A stretch of DNA of 40,975 nucleotides from Desulfobacter latus (GTDB lineage: Bacteria; Desulfobacterota; Desulfobacteria; Desulfobacterales; Desulfobacteraceae), in NCBI RefSeq assembly GCF_013389365.1, contig NZ_JACADJ010000032.1:1-40975 (forward strand), written 5' to 3'. Position numbers and translations under genes: made by a program. The notes beneath the pieces were generated by a model. That model did no database searches and was not told the DNA's origin. It saw only the letters and a program-made list of their open reading frames with translations. Below are positions 26,228 to 34,582 of this stretch, one piece after another; position 1 is the stretch's first letter, and each line of letters opens with the position of its first letter.

Positions 26228-26833
26228 TTATTTTGTTTCCTTAAAACGGATTGCCCCCAAAGATGCCAGGGCATCAATGAGTTCACACACGGGCAGGCCC
26301 ACAACGTTGGTATAAGATCCGGATATCTCTTTAACCAGAAAGGCCCCAATCCCCTGTATCCCATAGCCTCCGGCCTTGTCATAGGGTTCGCCGGTGTCTG
26401 CATACCAGTTGATTTCATCATTGGATAGTTTTTTAAACCGTACCCGGGTGTTGATAACCCGGGTAACCACATCATGGGCGTCCGGTCTGGTGATGGTAAA
26501 GGCGGTAAATACACTGTGTTCCCTGTTGCTGAGCCGGCTTAACATGGTTACCGCCTGCAGGTGCCCGACAGGTTTGCCTAAAATGGTATTATCAATCGCC
26601 ACTATCGTGTCCGCCCCGATGGTCCAGGCATCCGGATAGTTCGGGGCCACGGCCCGGGCCTTGATTTTGGACAATAAACAGACATAATTTTCGGGGGGCG
26701 TGCCCGGATCAACTATAGATTCGTCAATATCGGCCACATGAATTTTGAACGCTATGCCTGCCTGGGTCATAAGCGCTTTTCTGCGCGGTGAACCCGAGGC
26801 AAGAACAATTTTTTCTTTGTTTATTGTTTTCAT
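26228..26833 (-). CDS. maf: Maf-like nucleotide pyrophosphatase
   Basis: 201 residues. Maf proteins hydrolyse non-canonical or modified nucleoside triphosphates. The Maf start LASGSPRRKALMTQAGI, the segment WTIGADTIVAIDNTILGKP and KAGGYGIQGIGAFLV are all intact. It is the first gene of the maf, YggS-type, queH run and divergent from rsmE, from which a 95-bp gap separates it. Confidence 0.92.
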   Translation of the reverse strand: MKTINKEKIVLASGSPRRKALMTQAGIAFKIHVADIDESIVDPGTPPENYVCLLSKIKARAVAPNYPDAWTIGADTIVAIDNTILGKPVGHLQAVTMLSRLSNREHSVFTAFTITRPDAHDVVTRVINTRVRFKKLSNDEINWYADTGEPYDKAGGYGIQGIGAFLVKEISGSYTNVVGLPVCELIDALASLGAIRFKETK

Positions 26834-26928
26834 GGCCCTTTATGTATCATAATTTATAAGCGGCGAACAGATTTGTACTATTTTACGATGAAAAATTAAC
26901 CACTTTTTAGCGGGATCAAGACATAACT

Positions 26929-27666
26929 ATGCAGAAGTTTTTAATCAATAAAGAGGCGTTAAGCGTAAACAAGGCAGTCATTCAGGGTCAGGATGCAAAA
27001 CATATATGCAAGGTACTCAGGCTTAAACCCCAAGATGCCGTTTCCATGACCGATGGCCATGGTACGGACTTTACAGGCTGTATAGATAAGGTTTCTCCTG
27101 AATGTGTGGAAATTTCAATTCTAACTGAGAAAAAAAGCCTGACCGAATCAAATCTCGACCTGACCTTGTGTAGTGCCATGCTCAAACACAACAAGATGGA
27201 TGAGACTATCAAGCAGATTACCCAACTCGGGGTAACCCGTTGGATTCCTTTTTATTGTAAAAGATCGGTTCCATTGTCAGGCACCCAAAAGGGAAAAAAA
27301 CAGATTGAGCGGTGGCAGACCATTGCCAGGGAGTCTTTAAAGCAGTGTCGACGGTCTTGTCTTGTTGAAATTATGCCGCCCATGGATTTTCAACAGGTGC
27401 TGGCATTCTCAAAAGGCTGTACACATAAATTGGCGTTCTGGGAAGCCTCGGATCGCTCCCTTGCCGTAACGGTCCCTGGAGAGAATAACAAAGCTGTTGT
27501 CCTGATCGGACCGGAGGGTGGATTTGAAGAAGAAGAGATCCGGTGTGCCGTTGAATCGGGATTTATGAGTTATTCCCTTGGGCCCAGGATTTTAAGGGCG
27601 GAAACAGCAGCGGTATGTGCCTGTGGTTTAATTCAGTATCTGCTGGGTGATATGGGTGGGTCGTAA
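26929..27666 (+). CDS. rsmE: 16S rRNA (uracil-1498-N3)-methyltransferase
   Basis: 245 residues. An N-terminal PUA-like domain (HICKVLRLKPQDAVSMTDGHG) is followed by a SPOUT methyltransferase domain with the deep-knot signature LIGPEGGFEEEEI and SLGPRILRAETA. It methylates U1498 in the decoding region of 16S rRNA. A tRNA-Phe gene with its own promoter follows immediately. Confidence 0.94.
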   Translation: MQKFLINKEALSVNKAVIQGQDAKHICKVLRLKPQDAVSMTDGHGTDFTGCIDKVSPECVEISILTEKKSLTESNLDLTLCSAMLKHNKMDETIKQITQLGVTRWIPFYCKRSVPLSGTQKGKKQIERWQTIARESLKQCRRSCLVEIMPPMDFQQVLAFSKGCTHKLAFWEASDRSLAVTVPGENNKAVVLIGPEGGFEEEEIRCAVESGFMSYSLGPRILRAETAAVCACGLIQYLLGDMGGS

Positions 27667-27685
27667 TACTTTTCTAATTTTTTGC

Positions 27686-27714
27686 TTGACTTGAACGGTT
27701 AAAGAACATATATA
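27686..27714 (+). promoter_or_regulatory. Sigma-70-type promoter for tRNA-Phe
   Basis: TTGACT at 27686-27691 and TATATA at 27709-27714 with a 17-bp spacer, about 20 bp before the mature tRNA 5' end. Confidence 0.7.
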
Positions 27715-27733
27715 AGCTGACGTTGTTTGACGT

Positions 27734-27809
27734 GCCCAGGTAGCTCAGTCGGTAGAGCAGGGGACTGAAAATCCCCGTGTCAGCAGTTCAATTCTGTTCC
27801 TGGGCACCA
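27734..27809 (+). tRNA. tRNA-Phe (anticodon GAA)
   Basis: 76 nt. The acceptor GCCCAGG pairs with CCTGGGC before ACCA, and CCA is encoded. The anticodon arm is GGGGA-CTGAAAA-TCCCC, giving GAA. The D loop (GTAGCTCAGTCGGTAGAGC) and T loop (GTTCAATTC) are canonical. A strong promoter precedes it and a terminator follows. Confidence 0.97.
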
Positions 27810-27817
27810 CGATTATA

Positions 27818-27853
27818 AAGGCCTTCGGTTTTAAAAAACCGAAGGCCTTTTTG
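27818..27853 (+). terminator. Rho-independent terminator after tRNA-Phe
   Basis: AAGGCCTTCGGTTTT pairs with AAAACCGAAGGCCTT around a short A-rich loop and is followed by a TTTTTGG tail. It starts 8 nt after the tRNA CCA. Confidence 0.85.
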
Positions 27854-28043
27854 GCTTTTATCCCGGCTTGTTTCGGCAATATAATTATTACATTATCCTC
27901 ATATATTTCTAATATAATTTAATTAATGTACAAACGAAAAGTCATCCATCATGGGCAACTTTTTAACTAAACAGGGTTTTCTCAGGTACGAATTAAAAAT
28001 TTTACTGTCCTTAAACAACATTTTAAAAGGAGGCACAACGGTT

Positions 28044-29534
28044 ATGAAATCATTGAAATATATGACGATGAGGGTTTTTGTCCTTGCCCTTGTTTTGACT
28101 TTCATCCCCCTTTCCGGGGTTTTTGCAAAAAATGCAAAATATGTTTTTCTTTTCATTGGTGACGGTATGGGTATGCCCCAGAGAATCGCAGCCGAGCAGT
28201 ACACCGGCAAAAAACTTCTCATGAATTCTTTTCCGGCCCAGGGCATCACCACCACGCATGCCGCGGACCGGTTTATCACGGGCTCTGCTGCGTCAGCAAC
28301 GGCCATGGCATCCGGCACCAAAACCAATATCGGCGTTATTGGTATGGACCCGGCGTTGAGACCGGTTAAAACCCTTGCTGAACTGGCAAAGGAAAAAGGT
28401 ATGAAAGTGGGTATTGTTTCCAGTGTATCTATTGACCACGCCACCCCGGCTGCCTTTTACGCCCATGTACCCAGGCGCAGCCAGTACTATGATATTGATG
28501 TTGCCATCGCCAACAGTGGTTTTGATTATTTCGGCGGCGGCGGCCTTAAAGATGTAACCAATAAAAAGAACAACTCAAAAAATTATGTGGGCAACGCCAT
28601 GGATCTTATTAAAAAGAACGGATACAAGGTGGTGACTGATAAAGCTGAATTCATGGCCTTAAACGCAGCAGACGGCAAAGTTCTTGCTTACAATAACTGG
28701 CTTCAGGACGGCAAAGCCCTTCCCTATGACATGGATAAAAGAAGCCGGGATATATCCCTTAAGGAGTTCACAGCCAAAGGCATTGAACTGCTTGACAATG
28801 ACAAGGGGTTTTTCATGATGGTCGAGGCCGGCAAAATTGACTGGGCCTGCCATGCCAATGACGCCACTGCTTCCATTAAAGATACGCTGGTTTTTGACGA
28901 CGCCATCAGTGAAGCCTATGAATTTTATAAAAAACATCCTGCCGAAACCCTGATTGTTGTTACCGGGGACCATGAATGCGGCGGTTTGACCCTGGGCTAC
29001 GCAGGCACCAAATACGCCACCAATTTTGATGTACTGGGTAAACAGAATCTGTCTTTCCAGAAATTCACCGATGAAGTACTCGGCAAATTCAAACAAGGAT
29101 CGGATAAATCCTTCAATGCCATGAAACCCATCATCACCCAACATTTCGGCCTGACATTCGAAGGTAACGGTCCGCTCGCTTTGCAGGCACATGAAATAAA
29201 AGCCTTGAAAGGCGCCTTTGATCGCAGCATGAAAGGGGAACAGGAAAAATCCAAAAATCCTGAAACCTATGTACTTTACGGCGGTTACGAGCCCCTTTCA
29301 GTATCCATCACCCATATTTTGAATCAGAAAGCCGGCCTGGCCTGGACATCATACAAACATACCGGTGTCCCTGTTGCCACTTCTGCTGTCGGCGTCAGCG
29401 CCGGATTGTTCAACGGATACTATGACAATGTTGATATCGCCAAAAAGACCATGGATATTATGGGAATTGATGAAAAAATCCACTATGCTGAAAAAAGCCC
29501 CATTAATGATGTAACGTTTGCTGCTGTAAATTAG
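28044..29534 (+). CDS. Secreted alkaline phosphatase (PhoA superfamily)
   Basis: 496 residues from the ATG at 28044, which follows AAAGGAGG; in-frame upstream codons are unlikely to be translated. Residues 1-28 form a signal peptide (basic start, FVLALVLTFIPLSG, then FA-K), so it acts outside the cytoplasm. Metal sites appear in LFIGDGMGMP, VEAGKIDWACHAND and VVTGDHECGG, with a late HTGVPVAT histidine. The nucleophile is S81 in ITGSAASATA. The residue before it is glycine, where E. coli PhoA has aspartate. It releases phosphate from monoesters. It stands alone between two good terminators; I see no Pho box upstream. Confidence 0.92.
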   Translation: MKSLKYMTMRVFVLALVLTFIPLSGVFAKNAKYVFLFIGDGMGMPQRIAAEQYTGKKLLMNSFPAQGITTTHAADRFITGSAASATAMASGTKTNIGVIGMDPALRPVKTLAELAKEKGMKVGIVSSVSIDHATPAAFYAHVPRRSQYYDIDVAIANSGFDYFGGGGLKDVTNKKNNSKNYVGNAMDLIKKNGYKVVTDKAEFMALNAADGKVLAYNNWLQDGKALPYDMDKRSRDISLKEFTAKGIELLDNDKGFFMMVEAGKIDWACHANDATASIKDTLVFDDAISEAYEFYKKHPAETLIVVTGDHECGGLTLGYAGTKYATNFDVLGKQNLSFQKFTDEVLGKFKQGSDKSFNAMKPIITQHFGLTFEGNGPLALQAHEIKALKGAFDRSMKGEQEKSKNPETYVLYGGYEPLSVSITHILNQKAGLAWTSYKHTGVPVATSAVGVSAGLFNGYYDNVDIAKKTMDIMGIDEKIHYAEKSPINDVTFAAVN

Positions 29535-29553
29535 GGCTCATGGCCATAACAAT

Positions 29554-29591
29554 AAAAACGTGGGGCAGCATTTGCTGCCCCACGTTTTTTT
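29554..29591 (+). terminator. Strong rho-independent terminator after alkaline phosphatase
   Basis: AAAAACGTGGGGCAGCA and TGCTGCCCCACGTTTTT form a perfect stem with a 2-nt loop centre (TT) and run into a T7 tract. It begins 20 bp after the stop. Confidence 0.92.
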
Positions 29592-29612
29592 ACTTATTGA
29601 GAAGGTTTTGCA

Positions 29613-30758
29613 ATGAAAAAAATCAAGGCAGGAAAAGATACAATCCTCTGCATTTTTTTTATTCTTTTCTGCATTGTGCTTGTCATGCTCCCCACGGGGT
29701 TTGAAGATAAAATGGCCCAAAATGCCGTCAGGTGCAAAGGAAAAATAATTTCAGTGGATAATTCGGAAATTCAGACCATTGGAATCATTCAGACAGGGGA
29801 TCAGAATGTTACGTTGAAATTAATGGACGGGCCGTTTAAGGGTAAGGTTTTGTCTGCTGGAAATCCCCTTCTAGGCCAGATGGATAAGGACAAAATCTAT
29901 AAGGCGGGTGACACAGCCCTGGTGGTATTGACCTTAAACGAACAAGGTGAAATTATTTTTGTAAATCCCCAGGACCATTACCGCCTGGGGCTTGAAATCT
30001 ATTTGCTTGGCCTTTTTGCGGTGCTGTTAATCGCTTACGGTGGATTCACCGGTTTGAAAGCCTTGCTTTCTTTTCTTCTCACGGCACTGGTTTTGTGGAA
30101 GATTTTGGTTCCTTTGTTGTTAAAAGGGTGGGACCCCATCCTCATTTCCCTTGTGATCATGGCGTCATTAAGTGCCGGTATCATTTTTCTTGTGGCCGGT
30201 ATTAACAGAAAAGGGTTTACAGCGTTTTTAGGTGCGTTTCTAGGCGTTTTAACAAGCTGTGCCATGGCAATTTATTTTACCAAAGTTTTTCATGTGCATG
30301 GCGCTGTCATGCCTTTTGCAGAAACATTGCTTTATTCGGGATTTGGTCATTTAGATCTGACAAAGATATATATTGCCGCAGTATTTATTGCATGCGCCGG
30401 TGCGGTGATGGACCTTGCCATGGATGTTGCCGCAAGCATGCATGAAGTCGTATGTACGGATTCTTCCATCACCCGGTGGCAGGCGGTAAAAAGCGGTATC
30501 AACGTGGGCAGGGCCGTTGTAGGTACCATGACCACAACCCTGCTTCTGGCCTATTCCGGCGGATTTATTACGTTGATGATGGCTTTTATGGCCCAGGGCG
30601 TTCCCTGGGTAAATACCTCAAATTTTATTTATGTCTCTGCTGAGATTCTAAAAACCCTCATAGGCAGTTTCGGACTTGTAACAGTGGCCCCTTTTACCGC
30701 TTTGGTGGGTGGCTTTGTGCTGGTGAAGTCACCTGAAACGGCTTTACAGAGGGTCTAA
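29613..30758 (+). CDS. YibE/F-family integral membrane protein
   Basis: 381 residues. The N-terminal helix (residues about 10-30) and a soluble beta domain (about 40-115, including KGKVLSAGNPLLGQMDKDK) are followed by about seven transmembrane segments with AYGGFTGLKALLSF and AVMDLAMDVAASMHEV. These identify the YibE/F-like family, whose function is not established (transport is suspected). It has its own start after the terminator and ends in a convergent arrangement with the 273-aa membrane protein. Confidence 0.85.
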   Translation: MKKIKAGKDTILCIFFILFCIVLVMLPTGFEDKMAQNAVRCKGKIISVDNSEIQTIGIIQTGDQNVTLKLMDGPFKGKVLSAGNPLLGQMDKDKIYKAGDTALVVLTLNEQGEIIFVNPQDHYRLGLEIYLLGLFAVLLIAYGGFTGLKALLSFLLTALVLWKILVPLLLKGWDPILISLVIMASLSAGIIFLVAGINRKGFTAFLGAFLGVLTSCAMAIYFTKVFHVHGAVMPFAETLLYSGFGHLDLTKIYIAAVFIACAGAVMDLAMDVAASMHEVVCTDSSITRWQAVKSGINVGRAVVGTMTTTLLLAYSGGFITLMMAFMAQGVPWVNTSNFIYVSAEILKTLIGSFGLVTVAPFTALVGGFVLVKSPETALQRV

Positions 30759-30866
30759 AGGGCGTTTTTGTACCAGCCCGGTGGCTGAATAAGGCCCATG
30801 ATCGGAATACAATCTTCCAAATAAAATAAGGTCTGATCCGCAAGTGCCGCAATTTCAGAGATGGTT

Positions 30867-31688
30867 TTATTCCGTCGGCGGGCCCGTCAGCTGATCCGGC
30901 GGATCAAGGCGACTCGTCTCATTTAACAGTTTTCTTTCAAGGCCGGCGCTCATGGCAAGCTGGTCCCTGTATTTTTGGATTTCTGCCTGCTGCCGGATGA
31001 TTTCTTTTCGGGTATTATAAGCAAAAATGGTTTTGAGAATCAGAATAATTCCGCCGACCACAACAACGGCCAGAATGATCCATTTAAGCTGCAAAATGGT
31101 ATGAACACTGATTCGGCCCACTGCAATGAGCAGATCGGGAACCATCCAGAAAAAAAAGGCCCCCAGCATAATGATGGCCCCCAGTGAGTAAATACTCATC
31201 CGACCGAGGGAGGAAAACAGTTTTTCAAACCGGGTTTCTTCAAAAATTTTATTTTCATTTTCATCAGAATGTTTTTTTGCCTTGGCACCGTCTTCTTCTT
31301 TAGATTCTTTTGTGCCGAATAGATCCTCAAACGCCCGGATCAGAAAAACAACAAAGAAAATCGGTACCAGGGGCACGCAGACCGATAATGCAATCCAGGT
31401 CCGCGTCGGGAATGGTTTGTCAATGGTCTTCCGGATAATTTCATACCCTTCTTCCCTGTAATTTTCAATGCCGTATACGCTTTTGAATTCCGTGGTCCGG
31501 ATTTGATTGTAAACGCCTTCATATATGATTTCTTTTTCAGGATTATAGATGGTAACCCACTCCTGATTTGCGCCAAGCCACATGCATACCGCCAGGATAC
31601 CAATTTCAATCAGGGCAAAAATTGATATCATATAAAAAAGTCCGGGAATCCGGCCTTCAATTATTTTTTTCAGTCTCTCGTCACTCAT
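30867..31688 (-). CDS. Four-helix membrane protein of unknown function
   Basis: 273 residues. Hydrophobic helices lie at about 15-38, 93-112, 153-177 and 185-215. Between helix 1 and 2 is an extracytoplasmic-looking domain (WVTIYNPEKEIIYEGVYNQI ... GYEIIRKTID). A charged loop rich in Lys/Glu (TKESKEEDGAKAKKHSDENE) separates helices 2 and 3. The tail has a coiled-coil segment (RKEIIRQQAEIQKYRDQLAM). No family recognised. It is the distal gene downstream of the antiporter operon and the cyclic-nucleotide-binding gene, separated by a 145-bp gap with two inverted repeats, so it may have its own control. Confidence 0.75.
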   Translation of the reverse strand: MSDERLKKIIEGRIPGLFYMISIFALIEIGILAVCMWLGANQEWVTIYNPEKEIIYEGVYNQIRTTEFKSVYGIENYREEGYEIIRKTIDKPFPTRTWIALSVCVPLVPIFFVVFLIRAFEDLFGTKESKEEDGAKAKKHSDENENKIFEETRFEKLFSSLGRMSIYSLGAIIMLGAFFFWMVPDLLIAVGRISVHTILQLKWIILAVVVVGGIILILKTIFAYNTRKEIIRQQAEIQKYRDQLAMSAGLERKLLNETSRLDPPDQLTGPPTE

Positions 31689-31732
31689 TTACGCCTCATA
31701 GATTGCTCTGCTTATTGTGTTGCCAAATAGAT

Positions 31733-31747
31733 AGAATACTGTATTCT
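31733..31747. promoter_or_regulatory. Palindromic operator-like site upstream of the 273-aa gene
   Basis: AGAATAC-T-GTATTCT is a perfect 7+7 inverted repeat 45 bp upstream of the start of the 273-aa gene. Its size fits a dimeric repressor or activator site. Confidence 0.4.
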
Positions 31748-31760
31748 GAAATTAAATGCA

Positions 31761-31789
31761 CGATTTTTTCAAGCGGATTGAAAAAATCG
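31761..31789. repeat. Perfect hairpin between CNB gene and 273-aa gene
   Basis: CGATTTTTTCAA (31761-31772), a 5-nt loop (GCGGA), then TTGAAAAAATCG (31778-31789). The stem is AT-rich and lies 45 bp past the stop of the cyclic-nucleotide-binding gene. It could be the end of the antiporter operon transcript, though no T-tract follows it on the minus strand, or a regulator site. Confidence 0.5.
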
Positions 31790-31833
31790 ATTGAAAGTCC
31801 GGCAGGCGGCTTGGCGGGGATGTTCATCCTGCA

Positions 31834-32316
31834 TCAATATCTTATGCGGTGTTGCAATTCCGGGTGTTTTTCCAAGGTTTTCAAAATTATGCGAAGGCGG
31901 CGGTCCATGGTCCGTTTATACTGACCGGCCACGCCGGCCATCAAATAATAGCCAATCTCTTTATTATCATTAAACAGGTTCTGTAGGGTTTTCCCGTTCA
32001 GGGTCATTATTTCGCACGGTTCCTGGCAGATGGCCGTATAAGAGGCTTTTGCGTCAGAAAGCATGGCTGATGACCCCAACGATCTGCCGGCCTGAAGAAT
32101 ATCAAAGATCACATCAATATCTTCATCCAAGGGAACTTTCAACGCCACCTGCCCCATGACGATCATATAAAAAAGATCAATATTCTCCCCTTGGGAAAAC
32201 AGCAGGGTATCCTTGCCGTAGATATTGAGCTGGGCCACTTCACTGATCATTTTCAAAAGATGATCCGGCATGTCGGCAAGCATGTTTATTCGCTTGAGAT
32301 CTTCAATTTTTATCAT
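31834..32316 (-). CDS. Stand-alone cyclic-nucleotide-binding (Crp-type) domain protein
   Basis: 160 residues with one beta-barrel: the N-terminal helix IEDLKRINMLADMPDHLL, then LFSQGENIDLFYMIVMGQVAL and AGRSLGSSAMLSDAKASYTAI (residues about 38-105), then a C-terminal helix. No helix-turn-helix follows, so it is not a classic Crp regulator. The GE(x)xGE...R(T/S)A phosphate cassette is changed to GRSLGSSAMLSDAKAS, so ligand identity is doubtful. It starts 10 bp after the 608-aa antiporter subunit and so belongs to its operon, suggesting that ligand sensing acts on the antiporter or on the gene after it. Confidence 0.85.
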   Translation of the reverse strand: MIKIEDLKRINMLADMPDHLLKMISEVAQLNIYGKDTLLFSQGENIDLFYMIVMGQVALKVPLDEDIDVIFDILQAGRSLGSSAMLSDAKASYTAICQEPCEIMTLNGKTLQNLFNDNKEIGYYLMAGVAGQYKRTMDRRLRIILKTLEKHPELQHRIRY

Positions 32317-32326
32317 TGTTATTCCT

Positions 32327-34153
32327 TCAGTTTAAAATATATATCAGTATAAAAAAGCCAACCGCTGTCGCAGCCCCTAAACCAATGGGCATGGTCCCTT
32401 CCATGGCATCGTTATAAAGTCTCGATTTTCTTAATTCCAGGTATCGTCCCCGGATACCGAAAACCAGCCAGATATTCACAGAGACGAACAGTGCAATCCT
32501 GGCCGGGGCATCTTTGAAGATAAAGGCCGAAGCTGAAGCCACAGACCGGACCACTTTTTCACATCCGGTATTTAAAGGGTTCAAGATGCCGGCCAGGATA
32601 TGATACAATTTTTTTCCGCCGATGCGGTAACTCCAGTCTGCATCCAGGTTCACAGCCCGCTGTTCTGCAGGATAGATACCCGAGAGCAGCAATAGGCAAA
32701 AAGCCAGTGCTGAGAAGAACAACAACTCCGTCTGGGTGAGCACATGGGAAATGCTGTAAGGTTCGTAATCCACCGGGAACGGCAGCACTGAATATAAATA
32801 CTGGGGGAATGTGCCGATGAACACGCATAAAAAGGCTGCGATGCCCATGGCAATAAGCATGTTCAAAGGGGCTTCCTTGACCCTGTGTCCTGCATCATGG
32901 CCGAAAAAGGCAAAAAACGGGATCTTGATGCCGGCATGGTGAAATACACCGGCCGCAGCAAATAAAAGGACCAGCCAGACAAAGACCAGCGCTCCCTGCC
33001 CCGGGTTATGGGACATGTGCGCCACAGCCGACATGACCATGGACTTGGAAACAAATCCTGAAAAAAGCGGGAATGCGGAGATCGAGGCGGCGCCCACAAT
33101 ACAGAAAAGACAGGTCCAGGGCATGCTTTTATACAATCCGCCAAGGTCTGTGGCATTAATCTTACCGGTGCGGTGCATCACCGCCCCCATGGTCATGAAG
33201 AGCAACCCTTTGAACAAAATATCATTAAAGGCATGGGCGCAGGCGCCGTTGACGGCAAGCTCAGTGCCGATACCGATGCCCACAACCATGAATCCCACCT
33301 GGTTAATCAGGCTGTAGGCCAGCACCCGTCGCAGATCATTCTCAATCACGGCATAGAAAATGGGAAAGGCGGCCATGCCCACACCAATCCAGATCAAAAG
33401 ATCCGTCCCCGGGTAGAGCCTTGCCAGGGCATATACAGCCGTTTTGGTGGTGAATGCACTTAAAAACACAGCGCCGCCAATGGTGGCTTCAGGATAGGCA
33501 TCCGTGAGCCAGGGATGCAGGATAGGCCAGGCACAGTTGATGCCGATACCGAAAAACATCAGCCACGATCCCGGGCCGGACAGGGTCATCAGGGACATCT
33601 CCAGGGAGCCGGTGTGTGAATAGTGGAACACAATGCCTGCCAGCAGCACAAGGCCCCCGAACGCATGGACCAGAAGATAGCGAAACCCCGCGGCCTGGGC
33701 TTTGGGGGTTTTCCTGGCCCAGATCAACATGACCGACCCTAGGGTCAATGCCTCCCAGAAGACAAAAAAGATAAAAAGATCACCGGCAAATATGGCGCCT
33801 AAAGCGGCACCAGCATAGAAAAAGCCTGCCACATACTCCACATCGTTTTTAAATCCCAGGATATAAATGACCGTAATAAAAGCAATGATGTGAAAAATAT
33901 AGCCGAACAAAAGACTTAACCGGTCAACATGGAGCAGCACCAGGTTGAAATCGCCAAAGAACAGGTGATGATGATCTCCCAACGGAATATGGATCAGGTT
34001 TAAAAACCCCACCACCGGAATAAGAAGCATATAAACGGATTTGGCCCGGCCCTTGAAAAAGGGTACCAGCAGGCCGCCCACCATGAAAATCAGTGCCGGC
34101 ATCAGATCCGTTGCCAGTGCCGTATCGGCAGCCATAACTATTTCACTGGTCAT
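32327..34153 (-). CDS. Third MrpD/NuoM-like antiporter subunit, 608 aa with C-terminal extension
   Basis: 608 residues with about 15-16 membrane helices. The proton-path residues are present: glutamate in FVFWEALTLGS (near 130) and lysine in FTTKTAVYALARLYPG (near 235). The length exceeds MrpD (about 490), and the end carries an extra pair of helices and a basic amphipathic stretch, as in NuoL-type or hydrogenase-associated subunits. It is the likely stand-in for the N-terminal antiporter domain of MrpA. The start at 34153 follows GGGAGG and overlaps the 92-aa gene by 11 bp. Confidence 0.85.
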   Translation of the reverse strand: MTSEIVMAADTALATDLMPALIFMVGGLLVPFFKGRAKSVYMLLIPVVGFLNLIHIPLGDHHHLFFGDFNLVLLHVDRLSLLFGYIFHIIAFITVIYILGFKNDVEYVAGFFYAGAALGAIFAGDLFIFFVFWEALTLGSVMLIWARKTPKAQAAGFRYLLVHAFGGLVLLAGIVFHYSHTGSLEMSLMTLSGPGSWLMFFGIGINCAWPILHPWLTDAYPEATIGGAVFLSAFTTKTAVYALARLYPGTDLLIWIGVGMAAFPIFYAVIENDLRRVLAYSLINQVGFMVVGIGIGTELAVNGACAHAFNDILFKGLLFMTMGAVMHRTGKINATDLGGLYKSMPWTCLFCIVGAASISAFPLFSGFVSKSMVMSAVAHMSHNPGQGALVFVWLVLLFAAAGVFHHAGIKIPFFAFFGHDAGHRVKEAPLNMLIAMGIAAFLCVFIGTFPQYLYSVLPFPVDYEPYSISHVLTQTELLFFSALAFCLLLLSGIYPAEQRAVNLDADWSYRIGGKKLYHILAGILNPLNTGCEKVVRSVASASAFIFKDAPARIALFVSVNIWLVFGIRGRYLELRKSRLYNDAMEGTMPIGLGAATAVGFFILIYILN

Positions 34154-34418
34154 AATAATCCTCCCGACGTTTTACCAGGGGCCGCAGCACATACTTGGAG
34201 ACCAATACCAGGATGACGCAGGCCACAAATCCGTAAAAGGAGTAAAACCCCCAGAAATTTTCCCACTCATAGTAAGCATGGTGGTGAATAACATGATGTT
34301 TGGCCAGATAAAGGTAGACTCCGTTCAGAACGAGCAGCCCGACCACGCAAGCGAAAAAGACCGCCAGCAGCCGCTTTACATTTTTGGGATCGTCAAACAG
34401 ATGTTTTTTTTCTTCCAT
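34143..34418 (-). CDS. Small histidine-rich two-helix membrane protein
   Basis: 92 residues from MEEKKHLF (start at 34418). Two hydrophobic segments: residues about 17-38 (LLAVFFACVVGLLVLNGVYL) and about 57-78. Between them is a His/Tyr-rich loop KHHVIHHHAYYEWENFWGFY. It is sandwiched between the two larger antiporter subunits with overlap at its 3' end, so it is probably an accessory or assembly subunit. I do not recognise a named family. Confidence 0.75.
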   Translation of the reverse strand: MEEKKHLFDDPKNVKRLLAVFFACVVGLLVLNGVYLYLAKHHVIHHHAYYEWENFWGFYSFYGFVACVILVLVSKYVLRPLVKRREDYYDQ

Positions 34419-34443
34419 GGGTAAAAAGCCTTCAACAGGTTGT

Positions 34444-34578
34444 CTATAAAGGTGAATGGCATAAGATAAATGCCATATACAGACAGGCAATGGTAAAAAC
34501 CACCACGAACACGGGCTTATACCCCGGCACAGGGTCATGCTTTAATTCCATAAGTTCTTTGTCATCTTGTGGGTTCAT
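34444..34578 (-). CDS. 44-residue single-helix membrane peptide
   Basis: The minus-strand ATG at 34578 follows a near-perfect AGGAGG and encodes MNPQDDKELMELKHDPVPGY, followed by KPVFVVVFTIACLYMAFILC and HSPL, ending TAG at 34444-34446. The soluble N-terminus of about 20 residues is followed by one transmembrane helix. It starts 4 bp after the 493-aa antiporter gene stop and lies 25 bp before the 92-aa gene, so it is surely in the operon. It is too short for many ORF callers. Single-helix subunits of this size accompany several membrane-bound hydrogenase and antiporter complexes. Confidence 0.75.
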   Translation of the reverse strand: MNPQDDKELMELKHDPVPGYKPVFVVVFTIACLYMAFILCHSPL

Positions 34579-34582
34579 CTGT

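Noticed and set aside
27880-28043. Pho box or clear promoter upstream of the alkaline phosphatase
   Set aside because: The stretch is AT-rich with several TATAAT-like words but no paired -35 at good spacing and no direct CTGTCAT-type repeats.
30755-30886. Minus-strand open frame ending EIAALADQTLFYLEDCIPIM plus about 14 residues
   Set aside because: It looks protein-like but has no start codon or ribosome site, and the frame upstream is stopped inside the 273-aa gene. It may be a remnant, but evidence is too thin.
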